From assembly GCF_009674775.1 (NCBI RefSeq), contig NZ_WKKE01000029.1, forward strand, positions 1 through 64,000: a stretch of 64,000 nucleotides of DNA. The letters run 5' to 3'. The translations under genes and the position numbers were made by a program. This DNA is from Flavobacterium sp. LC2016-23 (lineage in GTDB: Bacteria; Bacteroidota; Bacteroidia; Flavobacteriales; Flavobacteriaceae). Each line of letters begins with the position of its first letter. The stretch's first letter is position 1. The notes under the pieces are model-generated. The model did no database searches, had not been told where the DNA came from, and saw only the letters and a program-made list of their open reading frames with translations. Shown here piece by piece: positions 50,333 to 58,867 of the stretch.

Positions 50333-51460
50333 TCAATTTTTAATATCTTTTTCGAATAATGTTTTGTCGAGCTTGTAAAAATTCACAAAATCTTTCTCGC
50401 TTGCCTGTCCGGAATACGGAACATAATAATGCATTTTTTGTTCTTTTTCCTGCCAGCCATGATTTCTCCACAATAAAACATAAGAGATTTGATAATCTCC
50501 TATCGCTTTTAGTAAAGTTCCGGTCCACCAGTTGGCATCGGGAATGGCCTCGTATCCTGCTTCTGCCAGCGCAATAGGTTTGTGTTTTTCCAAGCCGATT
50601 TCATTTAGGATTTTAAATTGTTTCTGAACGCCTTCAATAAACTTTTTACCTTCTTTATCATCATTATTCTGGTAAGCGTCAAAACTCAGCATGTCGACAT
50701 AATTGTCACCCGGATAATGGGCCAAAAAGTCTTCTTTAGAATCAAAACTGCCGGTGTTGTAGCTGTAAATTAAATTATGAACCCCTTTCTTTTGCAGGTA
50801 TTCGAAAGTAAATTTCCATGCAGCTTTAAATTCTTCCGGGGTACAATTGCCTTTTCCCCACCAAAACCACCCTCCGGTAAGTTCGTGATAAGGTCTGAAA
50901 AGAATCGGGATGTTTTTCCCTTTATTGTCTTTTAAGGAAAGGAAGAAAGCTGCCGCTTTGTCTAACCATGAAGTGAATTTTTGATGGTTTTCTCCGCCGG
51001 GCAAAATAGTCTTTAGTGAATTTGGGGTGTTGTCCCAGGCGCTTTTTCCGGTGGCGGGATTGTCAAAATGCCAGCTTATGGTCGATATTCCGCCTCTTTG
51101 ATTGGCTTCTTGGATGTATTGTTTCATTTTGGCAAAAGGAACACCGTCTATATTATTCGTGTCGTCTTTTTCTAAACCGGCAATGTCCCATCCGTATAGG
51201 GCAGGATAATCACCTGTAACGTCTTTTACATCGCTGCGTCCGTCTTCATATTTCCAGTTTACACCATACGCGAGATCATCCTGATGGCCAAACAGAAAGC
51301 CTTTTTGAGTGAGCTGATTCAATTTTTTGTATAGTGAAACAGTTTCGGGTGTTGCTTTTTTATCTGAAAGTGACAAATTAGTATTAGTTCCCATAGGCTG
51401 TGAAGAACAGGAAGTCCCTATAAATACTGAAGTTATGAACATTAAAATATTTTTTTTCAT
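50333..51460 (-). CDS. beta-mannanase, glycoside hydrolase family 26, periplasmic-type lipoprotein
   Basis: A 375-residue GH26 lipoprotein (MKKNILMFITSVFIGTSCSSQPMG). The residues after the Cys are SSQPMGTN with no acidic stretch, so it lacks the surface-export signal seen in the other GH26 and probably faces the periplasm. The acid/base Glu is in ILFRPYHELTGGWFWWG and nucleophile Glu in IALAEAGYEAIPD. WHFDNPATGKSAWD and YVDMLSFDAYQ complete the family pattern. It is first in the leftward block, 301 bp from the regulator start. A mannobiose-producing role would feed the downstream symporter, epimerase and phosphorylase. Confidence 0.93.
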   Translation of the reverse strand: MKKNILMFITSVFIGTSCSSQPMGTNTNLSLSDKKATPETVSLYKKLNQLTQKGFLFGHQDDLAYGVNWKYEDGRSDVKDVTGDYPALYGWDIAGLEKDDTNNIDGVPFAKMKQYIQEANQRGGISTISWHFDNPATGKSAWDNTPNSLKTILPGGENHQKFTSWLDKAAAFFLSLKDNKGKNIPILFRPYHELTGGWFWWGKGNCTPEEFKAAWKFTFEYLQKKGVHNLIYSYNTGSFDSKEDFLAHYPGDNYVDMLSFDAYQNNDDKEGKKFIEGVQKQFKILNEIGLEKHKPIALAEAGYEAIPDANWWTGTLLKAIGDYQISYVLLWRNHGWQEKEQKMHYYVPYSGQASEKDFVNFYKLDKTLFEKDIKN

Positions 51461-51659
51461 TACGAATAAGTTTGTTTTCAGTGTTATAGGTGCTGATCGT
51501 TAAATTAATACCACTTTCCGGCTGCTTGTTTTTTTAATCGATAATTCAATATGCTTTGTCGCCTAAAATTATTAAAACTTTAAAAAGATATTATATTAAA
51601 AATGATTAATGTTTATTATTAATAGTCTTTTTGTAAAAATGATAATTCTATTTTTCAAA

Positions 51660-51677
51660 GATAAACGGATGTTTATC
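51660..51677. promoter_or_regulatory. candidate operator GATAAAC-GGAT-GTTTATC
   Basis: A perfect 7-bp inverted repeat with a 4-bp centre lies in the 301-bp divergent gap between the GH26 operon and the AraC-type gene. GTTTAT words also occur at about 51611 (ATTAATgtttattATTAAT). No other feature is seen in this gap. Binding by the adjacent regulator is a guess. Confidence 0.35.
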
Positions 51678-51761
51678 GTATAATTAATATTATTTTATCA
51701 ATTATATATCATATTATTGCAAATAAAAAAATCAAATATCACTTCTAAAAACCGATTTAAG

Positions 51762-52640
51762 ATGAGTAGTTCCAAGAATTTTTACAGAGAAATTGCGCCG
51801 CTTTCGGCCGGAGATAGTTTTTTAGTTTTCGACAGAGTGAAAGACAGTTTCGATTTTCCGGTGCATTATCATCCGGAATTTGAGATCAATTTTATCTTAA
51901 ACGGAAAAGGGGTAAAGCGCGTTGTAGGAGATAATATAGAAGAGATTGACAATGTTGAACTGGTTTTAATCGGACCAAATTTGTATCACGGCTGGGAATT
52001 GAATAAATGTACGAGTAAAAAAATTCATGAAATTACCATTCAGTTTCATAATGATCTTTTTCATGAATCGTTACTTTCAAGACGTATTATGAATCCGATT
52101 CGTGATATGTTTAATCGTTCGATTCATGGTATTTTGTTTTCCAAAAAAGTAGCCGAAGAATTAACACCAAGATTGGTAAGGCTCTCTAAATTAGATGGTA
52201 TGGACTACTTTTTGGAAATTACTTCTTTATTGTATGATCTCGCTAACTCCAGGAATCAGCGATTGCTTTCTACTTATACAGTAGATTACGATACGTTTGA
52301 TGACTATGATAAAATGAAGCTGGTTTATGAATATGTGCAGAAACATTTTGCAGAAAAGATTACGCTGGAAGATGTTGCCAATGTGGCCAGCATGTCGATT
52401 ATTTCCTTTAATCGGTTTATAAAAAAGAGAACAGGCAAAACTTTTGTCAATTATATAAATGATATCCGTATCGGATATGCGGCGCGTTGGCTCGTAGAAA
52501 AGGATATGAGCGTTTCCGAGGTTGCTTTTAAATCCGGCTTTAATAATATTGCGAACTTCAATCGTAGTTTTAAAGCTACTAAAAATTGTACGCCAAGTCA
52601 GTATAGGGAAGATTTTTCTGGATTAAAGCGTATTTTGTAG
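51762..52640 (+). CDS. AraC family transcriptional regulator of the mannan locus
   Basis: A 292-residue regulator. ATG at 51762 (MSSSKNFYREIAPLSAGDSF) is chosen; the frame runs back to 51717 without an ATG. The N-terminal cupin (about 1-135) has FPVHYHPEFEINFILNGKG, the ligand-binding His pattern, and ELVLIGPNLYHGW. The C-terminal double HTH (about 190-290) has ITLEDVANVASMSIISFNRF and the second helix set SVSEVAFKSGFNNIANFNRSF. It sits between the divergent enzyme block and the susC operon, the position expected of a locus regulator. It is a soluble sensor, not a hybrid two-component system, so it should read a cytoplasmic sugar. Confidence 0.92.
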   Translation: MSSSKNFYREIAPLSAGDSFLVFDRVKDSFDFPVHYHPEFEINFILNGKGVKRVVGDNIEEIDNVELVLIGPNLYHGWELNKCTSKKIHEITIQFHNDLFHESLLSRRIMNPIRDMFNRSIHGILFSKKVAEELTPRLVRLSKLDGMDYFLEITSLLYDLANSRNQRLLSTYTVDYDTFDDYDKMKLVYEYVQKHFAEKITLEDVANVASMSIISFNRFIKKRTGKTFVNYINDIRIGYAARWLVEKDMSVSEVAFKSGFNNIANFNRSFKATKNCTPSQYREDFSGLKRIL

Positions 52641-52674
52641 TGATACTTTTTTTGCACAAACAAATATTATTTTT

Positions 52675-52831
52675 AACGAAATCGTTTGCATTTTTAGTGA
52701 TTCGTTAATTTTAATTTATAATTTGTATTCAAATACCAGATGCTCATTGCGAATAATGTAATTTTTAACTGAAATTATTTTTATATATGTTTTTTTAAAC
52801 GAGTATAGTAAAAATATTATCATTAAATGAT
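52675..52831. promoter_or_regulatory. inverted-repeat sites ahead of susC
   Basis: Two small palindromes lie in the 312-bp gap before susC: AACGA-AA-TCGTT at 52675-52686 and ATCATT-A-AATGAT at 52819-52831. The first is followed by TTGCA, recalling LacI-type half sites, though no LacI gene is in the window. Either could be an operator. The evidence is symmetry and position alone. Confidence 0.3.
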
Positions 52832-52864
52832 ATAATACTATCGATTTAATGTTTCCTTCTGTTA

Positions 52865-52872
52865 TAGATTTG
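52865..52872 (+). promoter_or_regulatory. -7 element of susC operon promoter
   Basis: TAGATTTG matches the TAnnTTTG consensus exactly. The -33 region upstream is weak (TTTA about 16 bases ahead), as expected for an activated promoter. It predicts a leader of about 70-75 nt before the susC start at 52953. Confidence 0.5.
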
Positions 52873-52952
52873 TTAAATAATTTAAGAAAATAATAACCAA
52901 CTCTTTATTGCTTAATTATAACAATACTAATTTAAACTAACCAAACATTATT

Positions 52953-55900
52953 ATGAAAAAACTAATGACTAATTTCATTCATTGGAATGCTAACCACATA
53001 GCGGTTCCTTTGATTTTATTTTTGTTACTGACGAGTAATTTTATTACTGCTCAGGTAAAAGTTACAGGAGTCGTGTCTGATGATAAGGGCCTTTCTATAC
53101 CCGGAGCAAATATTACGGTAGTTAGTACTAAAAAAACGACTTCAACAGATTTTGATGGAAAGTATACTATTGATGCTCCTGCTAACTCCAGCATTTCAGT
53201 TTCATTTATTGGATATGTTACTCAGACCATTAATGTAAAAAATGGCGGACCCATTAATGTGGTACTGCGACTTAACGCTGAAGATTTGCGTGAAGTATTG
53301 GTAAATGTCGGGTACAGAAGCCAGAAGAGAAAAGATATCACAGGTGCCGTTTCTTCTGTATCATCAAAAGATTTTAAGGATTCCCAGCAAGTTACGATAG
53401 AGCAGATGCTTCAGGGAAGGGCTGCGGGTGTTGTTGTTACTAATAATTCCGGTAAACCTGGAGGAAGTGTTTCGGTAAAAATTCGAGGAAATGCTTCTTT
53501 AGGAGGCAGTAACGAACCTTTATATATAGTAGATGGTATTCCAATTTCGGGTGATGCTACCAGTCAGGCTACGGGAGGAACGATTGTGAGTGGATACATC
53601 GGAACCAATACAGGTAGTGTGACCAATAGCCCTCTGGCCTTTTTGAACCCGAATGATATTGAAACGATGGATATCTTAAAAGATGCTGCATCCACCGCTA
53701 TTTACGGTTCGAGAGCTTCTAACGGAGTGGTTATTATTACGACTAAAAAAGGTAAAAAAGGCGCCGGAAGAATAACATACGATACTGCATTTTCGGTACA
53801 GGATGTAACAAGACTGCTTAAAACAATGAATTTAAGCCAGTACGCGACACAACAAAATGCATTGGCACAATATTATGGTGTGGCACCGCGTGACGAGTTT
53901 GCTGTTCCTTCTGTTTTGGGTAACGGAACCAACTGGCAGGACGAAATATACAGAACAGCCTTAATGACAAGCCACCAGTTGTCTTTTTCAGGAGCGAGTG
54001 ACAGCACGAATTATTATGTTTCAGGATCTTATCTGAATCAGGATGGTGTGGTGATCGGATCTGATTTCAAAAGATATACTTTTAAAACTAATCTAGAATC
54101 AAAAGTCAAAGATTGGTTGACGATGGGCGTGAGTTTAACAGCAGGTATCACGAATCAGAACATTACGATTGAAGGGTACAGTGATGGTATTATAGGTACC
54201 ACTATATTATCTACTCCCGATGTTGCCGTTAGAAATCTGGATGGCAGTTATGCAGGACCTCCGCAGGATGGTTCGCAGGGTGCCTGGATTAACCCGGTTG
54301 CCAGTACTTTAATGAATACGAATTATTTAGTACAAAAGAACTTCCAGGGGAATTTTTATTCCACTTTTAAATTAGCGAAAGGATTAGAATACCGTTTCGA
54401 ATTGGGAGCAAATACTTCGCTTCAGAATTTTGAAGCCTTTCAGCCTACTTATGTTTGGGGAGCTGCTGTAAATAAAGTAAACCAGCTTCAGGAGAGAGCG
54501 AATACCTGGTATCAGCTGAATATTAAAAACATGCTGACGTACCGATTTTCTTTAGGGAAACACAGTTTTAATTTTATTGGAGCTCAGGAAGCTACTGATG
54601 CAACCTGGTTTGGAAACAGCCAGTCTATTGGGGGACTATTAAGTAATGATGTTCACTCCATAAATCTTGGAGATCAGGATACATTGGTGGCAAGTGAATA
54701 TAAAGGAAGTAATGCCCTGTACTCTTTTTTCGGTACTTTTAATTATAGTTTTGATAACCGATACAGTATTCAGGGTACGATAAGAGCTGATGGTAGTTCT
54801 AATTTTGCCAAAGATCAAAGATGGGGTTACTTTCCTGCCATTTCCGGAGCCTGGAATCTTTCCAATGAGAAATTCATGGAAAATACAAAAGATTACGTAG
54901 ACAATATCAAATTCAGAGTGGGTTACGGAGAAACGGGAAATCAGGTTGTGGGCGGAGGATTGTATCTTTCTAATATACAAACCATCAAATCGGCTTTAGG
55001 TAATTTCTTTACCGCTGGTAATATCGCAAATCCGGGTCTTACATGGCAGACTGCAGAAGATACCAATTTAGGACTTGATTTTAGTTTGTTTAAATCAAAA
55101 TTGAATGCGAGTGTTGACGTTTACAGAAAACAATCTTCAGGATTTTTATTTGTACTGCCATTGCCAACGTATGTTACAGGTTTAGAACAGTATCAGGGTG
55201 GTTTGGCTGCTCCTACCGTAAACCTTGGTAGCATGAGAAACCAGGGTATAGAAGCTACATTGAAATATTCTAATAAATTTAGTCCAAATTTTTCCTGGGA
55301 TGTAACAGCTATCTTCTCTAAAAATAACAACAAACTACTAAGTTTAGCCGAAAATTTTGATTTAATAAAAGAAGTTCAGGTGAACGGGTACACCACCAAA
55401 ACAGTTACTAAAAGTGAAGTGGGTCAGCCAATAGGTCAGTTTTACGGATATCAGACGGTTGGAATCATTCGTACAAACGAGCAATTGGCAAATGCGCCTA
55501 TCCCTTTTACCGGTAACAAAGCTACAAAAAGTGTTTTGGGAGATGTAGAATACGTAGATCAGAATAAAGACGGGCTAATTGATGAAAAAGATTTGACTTA
55601 TATTGGAAATCCAATGCCTGATTTTACGTATGGTCTGAACAATACATTCAAGTATAAAAATCTGGACCTTACCGTATTCCTTCAGGGTTCTCAGGGAGGT
55701 AAAGTAATGAACTTAACGAGAAGAGCGGCAACAAAAAACCAGCGTCTTTACGAAAATCAACTGGCAGAAGCAGCAGATTTCTGGACACCGGACAATCCGA
55801 ACGCTAAATATCCAAGACCTGACGGTGGAGACGGACATCCTAATATCGCCATTTCAGATCGTTATGTGGAAGACGGTTCGTTTTTGAGAATTTCACAACT

Positions 55901-56120
55901 GACTTTTGCTTATAACCTGCCTTCAGATATTCTTTCTAAAACCAAACTAAGCAAACTAAGATTTTATGCAAGTGTTCAGAATTTGTACACTTTCACCAAA
56001 TACACGGGTTATGATCCTGAAATTGGAGACTATAATCAGAATGCTTTATTGAGCGGAATTGATTCAGGGCGTTATCCTACCAATCGTACCATTACGTTTG
56101 GAATGAATGTTGAATTTTAA
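52953..56120 (+). CDS. SusC/RagA TonB-dependent oligosaccharide transporter
   Basis: A 1055-residue outer-membrane transporter. The signal peptide is long (to about FITAQ at 34). The CarboxypepD_reg-like domain (VKVTGVVSDDKGLSIPGANI, about 35-110) and the plug follow (VGYRSQKRKDITGAVSSVS, IEQMLQGRAAGVVV, VKIRGNASLGGSNEPLYIVDG, ILKDAASTAIYGSRASNGVV). The beta-barrel then runs to the C-terminal aromatic end (ITFGMNVEF). It imports sugars with TonB energy, coupled to the SusD lid encoded 11 bp later. The gene order and the surrounding enzymes point to manno-oligosaccharides. Confidence 0.97.
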   Translation: MKKLMTNFIHWNANHIAVPLILFLLLTSNFITAQVKVTGVVSDDKGLSIPGANITVVSTKKTTSTDFDGKYTIDAPANSSISVSFIGYVTQTINVKNGGPINVVLRLNAEDLREVLVNVGYRSQKRKDITGAVSSVSSKDFKDSQQVTIEQMLQGRAAGVVVTNNSGKPGGSVSVKIRGNASLGGSNEPLYIVDGIPISGDATSQATGGTIVSGYIGTNTGSVTNSPLAFLNPNDIETMDILKDAASTAIYGSRASNGVVIITTKKGKKGAGRITYDTAFSVQDVTRLLKTMNLSQYATQQNALAQYYGVAPRDEFAVPSVLGNGTNWQDEIYRTALMTSHQLSFSGASDSTNYYVSGSYLNQDGVVIGSDFKRYTFKTNLESKVKDWLTMGVSLTAGITNQNITIEGYSDGIIGTTILSTPDVAVRNLDGSYAGPPQDGSQGAWINPVASTLMNTNYLVQKNFQGNFYSTFKLAKGLEYRFELGANTSLQNFEAFQPTYVWGAAVNKVNQLQERANTWYQLNIKNMLTYRFSLGKHSFNFIGAQEATDATWFGNSQSIGGLLSNDVHSINLGDQDTLVASEYKGSNALYSFFGTFNYSFDNRYSIQGTIRADGSSNFAKDQRWGYFPAISGAWNLSNEKFMENTKDYVDNIKFRVGYGETGNQVVGGGLYLSNIQTIKSALGNFFTAGNIANPGLTWQTAEDTNLGLDFSLFKSKLNASVDVYRKQSSGFLFVLPLPTYVTGLEQYQGGLAAPTVNLGSMRNQGIEATLKYSNKFSPNFSWDVTAIFSKNNNKLLSLAENFDLIKEVQVNGYTTKTVTKSEVGQPIGQFYGYQTVGIIRTNEQLANAPIPFTGNKATKSVLGDVEYVDQNKDGLIDEKDLTYIGNPMPDFTYGLNNTFKYKNLDLTVFLQGSQGGKVMNLTRRAATKNQRLYENQLAEAADFWTPDNPNAKYPRPDGGDGHPNIAISDRYVEDGSFLRISQLTFAYNLPSDILSKTKLSKLRFYASVQNLYTFTKYTGYDPEIGDYNQNALLSGIDSGRYPTNRTITFGMNVEF

Positions 56121-56131
56121 TAAAAACTATT

Positions 56132-57694
56132 ATGAAAATATATAAAATAAATTTTAAAAGCTTAGCAGTAGTGGCTTTGCTGGCTTTATCTGCTTCATGT
56201 AGTGAGGATTATTTGGACCGACCTACCCAGGACGGATATGTAAGTGATAATTTTTATACGTCAGATGAGCAGGTACAACGTACCACTTACGGAATGTATG
56301 GAAGAATGTGGGCTCCCTTTTTTACAAAGTGTTTTTTCGCGCTTTCCGAAATGTCTTCCGGAAACTGCTGGTCAAATGTTGACGGGAATGAGGTAATCCA
56401 GTTCAAATTAACGTCGGATAGTTTCATTTTATCAGATCCGTGGAGATCTTGTTTTGGTATCGTTGCCCAATCAAATGATCTGATTAATAATTTGAATACC
56501 AATGCAAAAGCAGGAGTGAGTCCGGATGTGATTAAGAATACAATCGCAGAGGCACATTTTTTCAGAGCAGTTTCTTATTTCTACCTGGTACGATTATTTG
56601 GTCCTGTACCTATTATCGAAGATAATTTAGCATTGGCTAAAAATCCTATGGTAAATAACAACAGAATTGAAGATGTTTATAAGTTTATCGAAAACGATCT
56701 GAAATATGCCGCAGCAAACCTGAAGCCAAAAGTGAGATTAAGAGGTTCAAGTACGGTAAATGTATTTGTTTCACAGGGAACTGCAGAATCATTTTTGGCA
56801 AAAATATACCTGTATCAAAAAGATTATACCAACGCCAGAGCAATGGCTGAAAAAGTAATTAATTCAGGAGAATTTGGACTTTTACCTAACTATGGAGATT
56901 TGTTCCTGACCAGTAAAAATAATAACGAAGAGTCTATTTATTCCTGGCAATGGTCCGGAGCGGTCAATGAATATCAGGCAGGAAATCCTTCAAATGTTCA
57001 GTATGGTCTTGATATTTTAAATGATAATGCCTCGTATGGTGCAGTTTATATTCCTTCGAATGATATTCAGCAGGCTTTCGAAGTAGGGGATTTAAGAAGA
57101 AAAGAGTCGTACATGATTTATGGAGATTCTTATCCGGCATTAAAAGGAGATGATGTAGTTGGTTTTACATTAGATAAAACAAAATATCCAAACGTATTAG
57201 ATGCAACCGGTGCAGCTGTAAAAAAATATGTAGTGGGTCAGGCAACCAGTGAAACAGGTGTTGCGGACAGATGGGGTTCTATGAGTAACTGTAACTATAT
57301 CATGCGTTATGCAGATGTGCTGTTAATTCATGCTGAAGCAATATTGGCGGGTGCTAATGAAACAAGTGACCCTAATGCAAAAGAATCGTATAATAAAATC
57401 AGAAGAAGAGCAGGTTTAAGTGAATTGAATGTCAATACGCCATTAACCAAAAAAGCGTTGTTTCAGGAAAGAAGAGTTGAATTTGCTTTCGAGGGAGAAT
57501 TCTGGTATGACCTCGGAAGATTGCCAAGAGCAGAAGCGATTGATATCATTTCGAAACAGGACAGAGGTTCTGATTACGAAGGTGTAAAACATTACACACC
57601 GGTAGAAACAGATTTTATTTTTCCTAAACCGGCAAATGATGTTAGAAAAAATCCAAAGTTAAAAGAGGCTCCGGTACCTTATGTTTTTAAATAA
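56132..57694 (+). CDS. SusD/RagB nutrient-binding outer-membrane lipoprotein
   Basis: A 520-residue surface lipoprotein (signal to ALSASCSEDYLDRP). The acidic residues directly after the Cys are typical of surface-exposed SusD. It closes the SusC barrel and binds glycan. The opening YLDRPTQDGYVSDNFYTSDEQVQRTTYGMY, helical TPR scaffold (AEAHFFRAVSYFYLVRLFGPVPI), CNYIMRYADVLLIHAEAILA and the C-terminal RRVEFAFEGEFWYDLGRL are all family features. It lies 11 bp after susC and 19 bp before the next lipoprotein gene. Confidence 0.97.
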   Translation: MKIYKINFKSLAVVALLALSASCSEDYLDRPTQDGYVSDNFYTSDEQVQRTTYGMYGRMWAPFFTKCFFALSEMSSGNCWSNVDGNEVIQFKLTSDSFILSDPWRSCFGIVAQSNDLINNLNTNAKAGVSPDVIKNTIAEAHFFRAVSYFYLVRLFGPVPIIEDNLALAKNPMVNNNRIEDVYKFIENDLKYAAANLKPKVRLRGSSTVNVFVSQGTAESFLAKIYLYQKDYTNARAMAEKVINSGEFGLLPNYGDLFLTSKNNNEESIYSWQWSGAVNEYQAGNPSNVQYGLDILNDNASYGAVYIPSNDIQQAFEVGDLRRKESYMIYGDSYPALKGDDVVGFTLDKTKYPNVLDATGAAVKKYVVGQATSETGVADRWGSMSNCNYIMRYADVLLIHAEAILAGANETSDPNAKESYNKIRRRAGLSELNVNTPLTKKALFQERRVEFAFEGEFWYDLGRLPRAEAIDIISKQDRGSDYEGVKHYTPVETDFIFPKPANDVRKNPKLKEAPVPYVFK

Positions 57695-57713
57695 ACTTTA
57701 AAGCGAAACAATT

Positions 57714-58784
57714 ATGAAAAATATAAAAAAAATAATGCTATTGAAGTTTTACTTTTTGGCTTCAGTTTCAATGCTATTGCTTAGTGCTTGTTCAAACGAT
57801 GAAGGCAGTAGTTCTTCATCAGGGAAATTAGCCGTAACGGGAATTAGTAAATCGGTTATTGATGATCCATTAGTAGAAGGCGACAGACAGGTAGATGTTC
57901 CTACAGATGTAATAAATGCAGGTAATACCTATATTATTAGAGGTTCAGGTTTCGCCACTTTGCAATCCATATCTTTTAATGGTTTGGAATCTTCTTTTAA
58001 TCCGACATTAGTAACAGATAATGTTATTGTTATTTCAGTTGATCAGGACACTCCGTATTTCAATGAAATGGATGAATTGAAAATTGTGACCAAAATCGGA
58101 ACATTGAAATATACTGTAAAAGTAAGACCTCCTTCTCCAAATATATCAGGTTTCCCTATTAATCCAAATCCGGGAGACATCATTACAATCAAAGGAGAGT
58201 ATTTTCTGCGACCGATCGTTAATTTCGGAACTACAGCCGTTGAACCTATTTCCTCAACTTTAACTGAAATTACGGTAAAAGTACCGGAAGATATCTTGTA
58301 TAAAAAACTATCTGTTACAAATGTTTCCGGAACTACAGTGGCAGGGCAGACTTTTGGAAGTGCTATTTACGATGATGCTTATACTTCACTACGATCTTAT
58401 GATGGTTTATGGGATGCAACAAACCCTTATGACATTGCTTACGATAAAGATCCAAGACAAGGTTCAAAAAGCATTTCATGGAAAGCAGGTCAATGGAATG
58501 GTTTATACATCGGAATTGATAATTCAAAATTTGATATTTCTAAATACAAAGGAATCAGAGTAAGCCTTAAAGGACAAAATTCAGGTTCAGTTGGTGTGTT
58601 TATTAACGGAAATGATAAAATAAAACCGGTAATTAACTTTTCATCTGACTGGACTTATGTTGAAATCCTTTTCAATACGTTAGATAGCCCAACTGAATTA
58701 ACGCAAATTACATTTCAGGAATTTGGGGGTAAAGAAGGAGGGAATACCATTTTCATTGATGATTTAGGTCTGATATTAAAATAG
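57714..58784 (+). CDS. IPT/TIG-domain surface glycan-binding lipoprotein (SusE/F position)
   Basis: A 356-residue lipoprotein (lipobox LLLSACSNDEGS, with acidic residues behind the Cys). Two IPT/TIG-like Ig folds are visible: NAGNTYIIRGSGFATLQSISFNG and NPGDIITIKGEYFLRPIVNFG. The roughly 140-residue C-terminal domain (YDGLWDATNPYDIAYDKDP, FDISKYKGIRVSLKGQN, WTYVEILFNTL, IFIDDLGLIL) has the order of a jelly-roll carbohydrate-binding module and is related to the end of the next gene's product. It likely holds polysaccharide at the surface for the GH26 enzyme and the transporter. It is third in the operon. Confidence 0.88.
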   Translation: MKNIKKIMLLKFYFLASVSMLLLSACSNDEGSSSSSGKLAVTGISKSVIDDPLVEGDRQVDVPTDVINAGNTYIIRGSGFATLQSISFNGLESSFNPTLVTDNVIVISVDQDTPYFNEMDELKIVTKIGTLKYTVKVRPPSPNISGFPINPNPGDIITIKGEYFLRPIVNFGTTAVEPISSTLTEITVKVPEDILYKKLSVTNVSGTTVAGQTFGSAIYDDAYTSLRSYDGLWDATNPYDIAYDKDPRQGSKSISWKAGQWNGLYIGIDNSKFDISKYKGIRVSLKGQNSGSVGVFINGNDKIKPVINFSSDWTYVEILFNTLDSPTELTQITFQEFGGKEGGNTIFIDDLGLILK

Positions 58785-58794
58785 TAGAATTTTT

Positions 58795-58829
58795 AAAAGA
58801 ATCATTTAGTACGACGAAATGATTCTTTT
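58795..58829 (+). terminator. intra-operon hairpin
   Basis: AAAAGAATCATTT / AAATGATTCTTTT, a 13-bp perfect stem with a 9-nt loop, followed by AATTCTTTTC rather than a clean T-run. It lies between two co-directional surface-protein genes and may be an attenuating terminator or a 3' stabiliser of the susCD message. Confidence 0.6.
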
Positions 58830-58867
58830 AATTCTTTTCATTGAAAAAAATATAAAAAAGAAAACTT

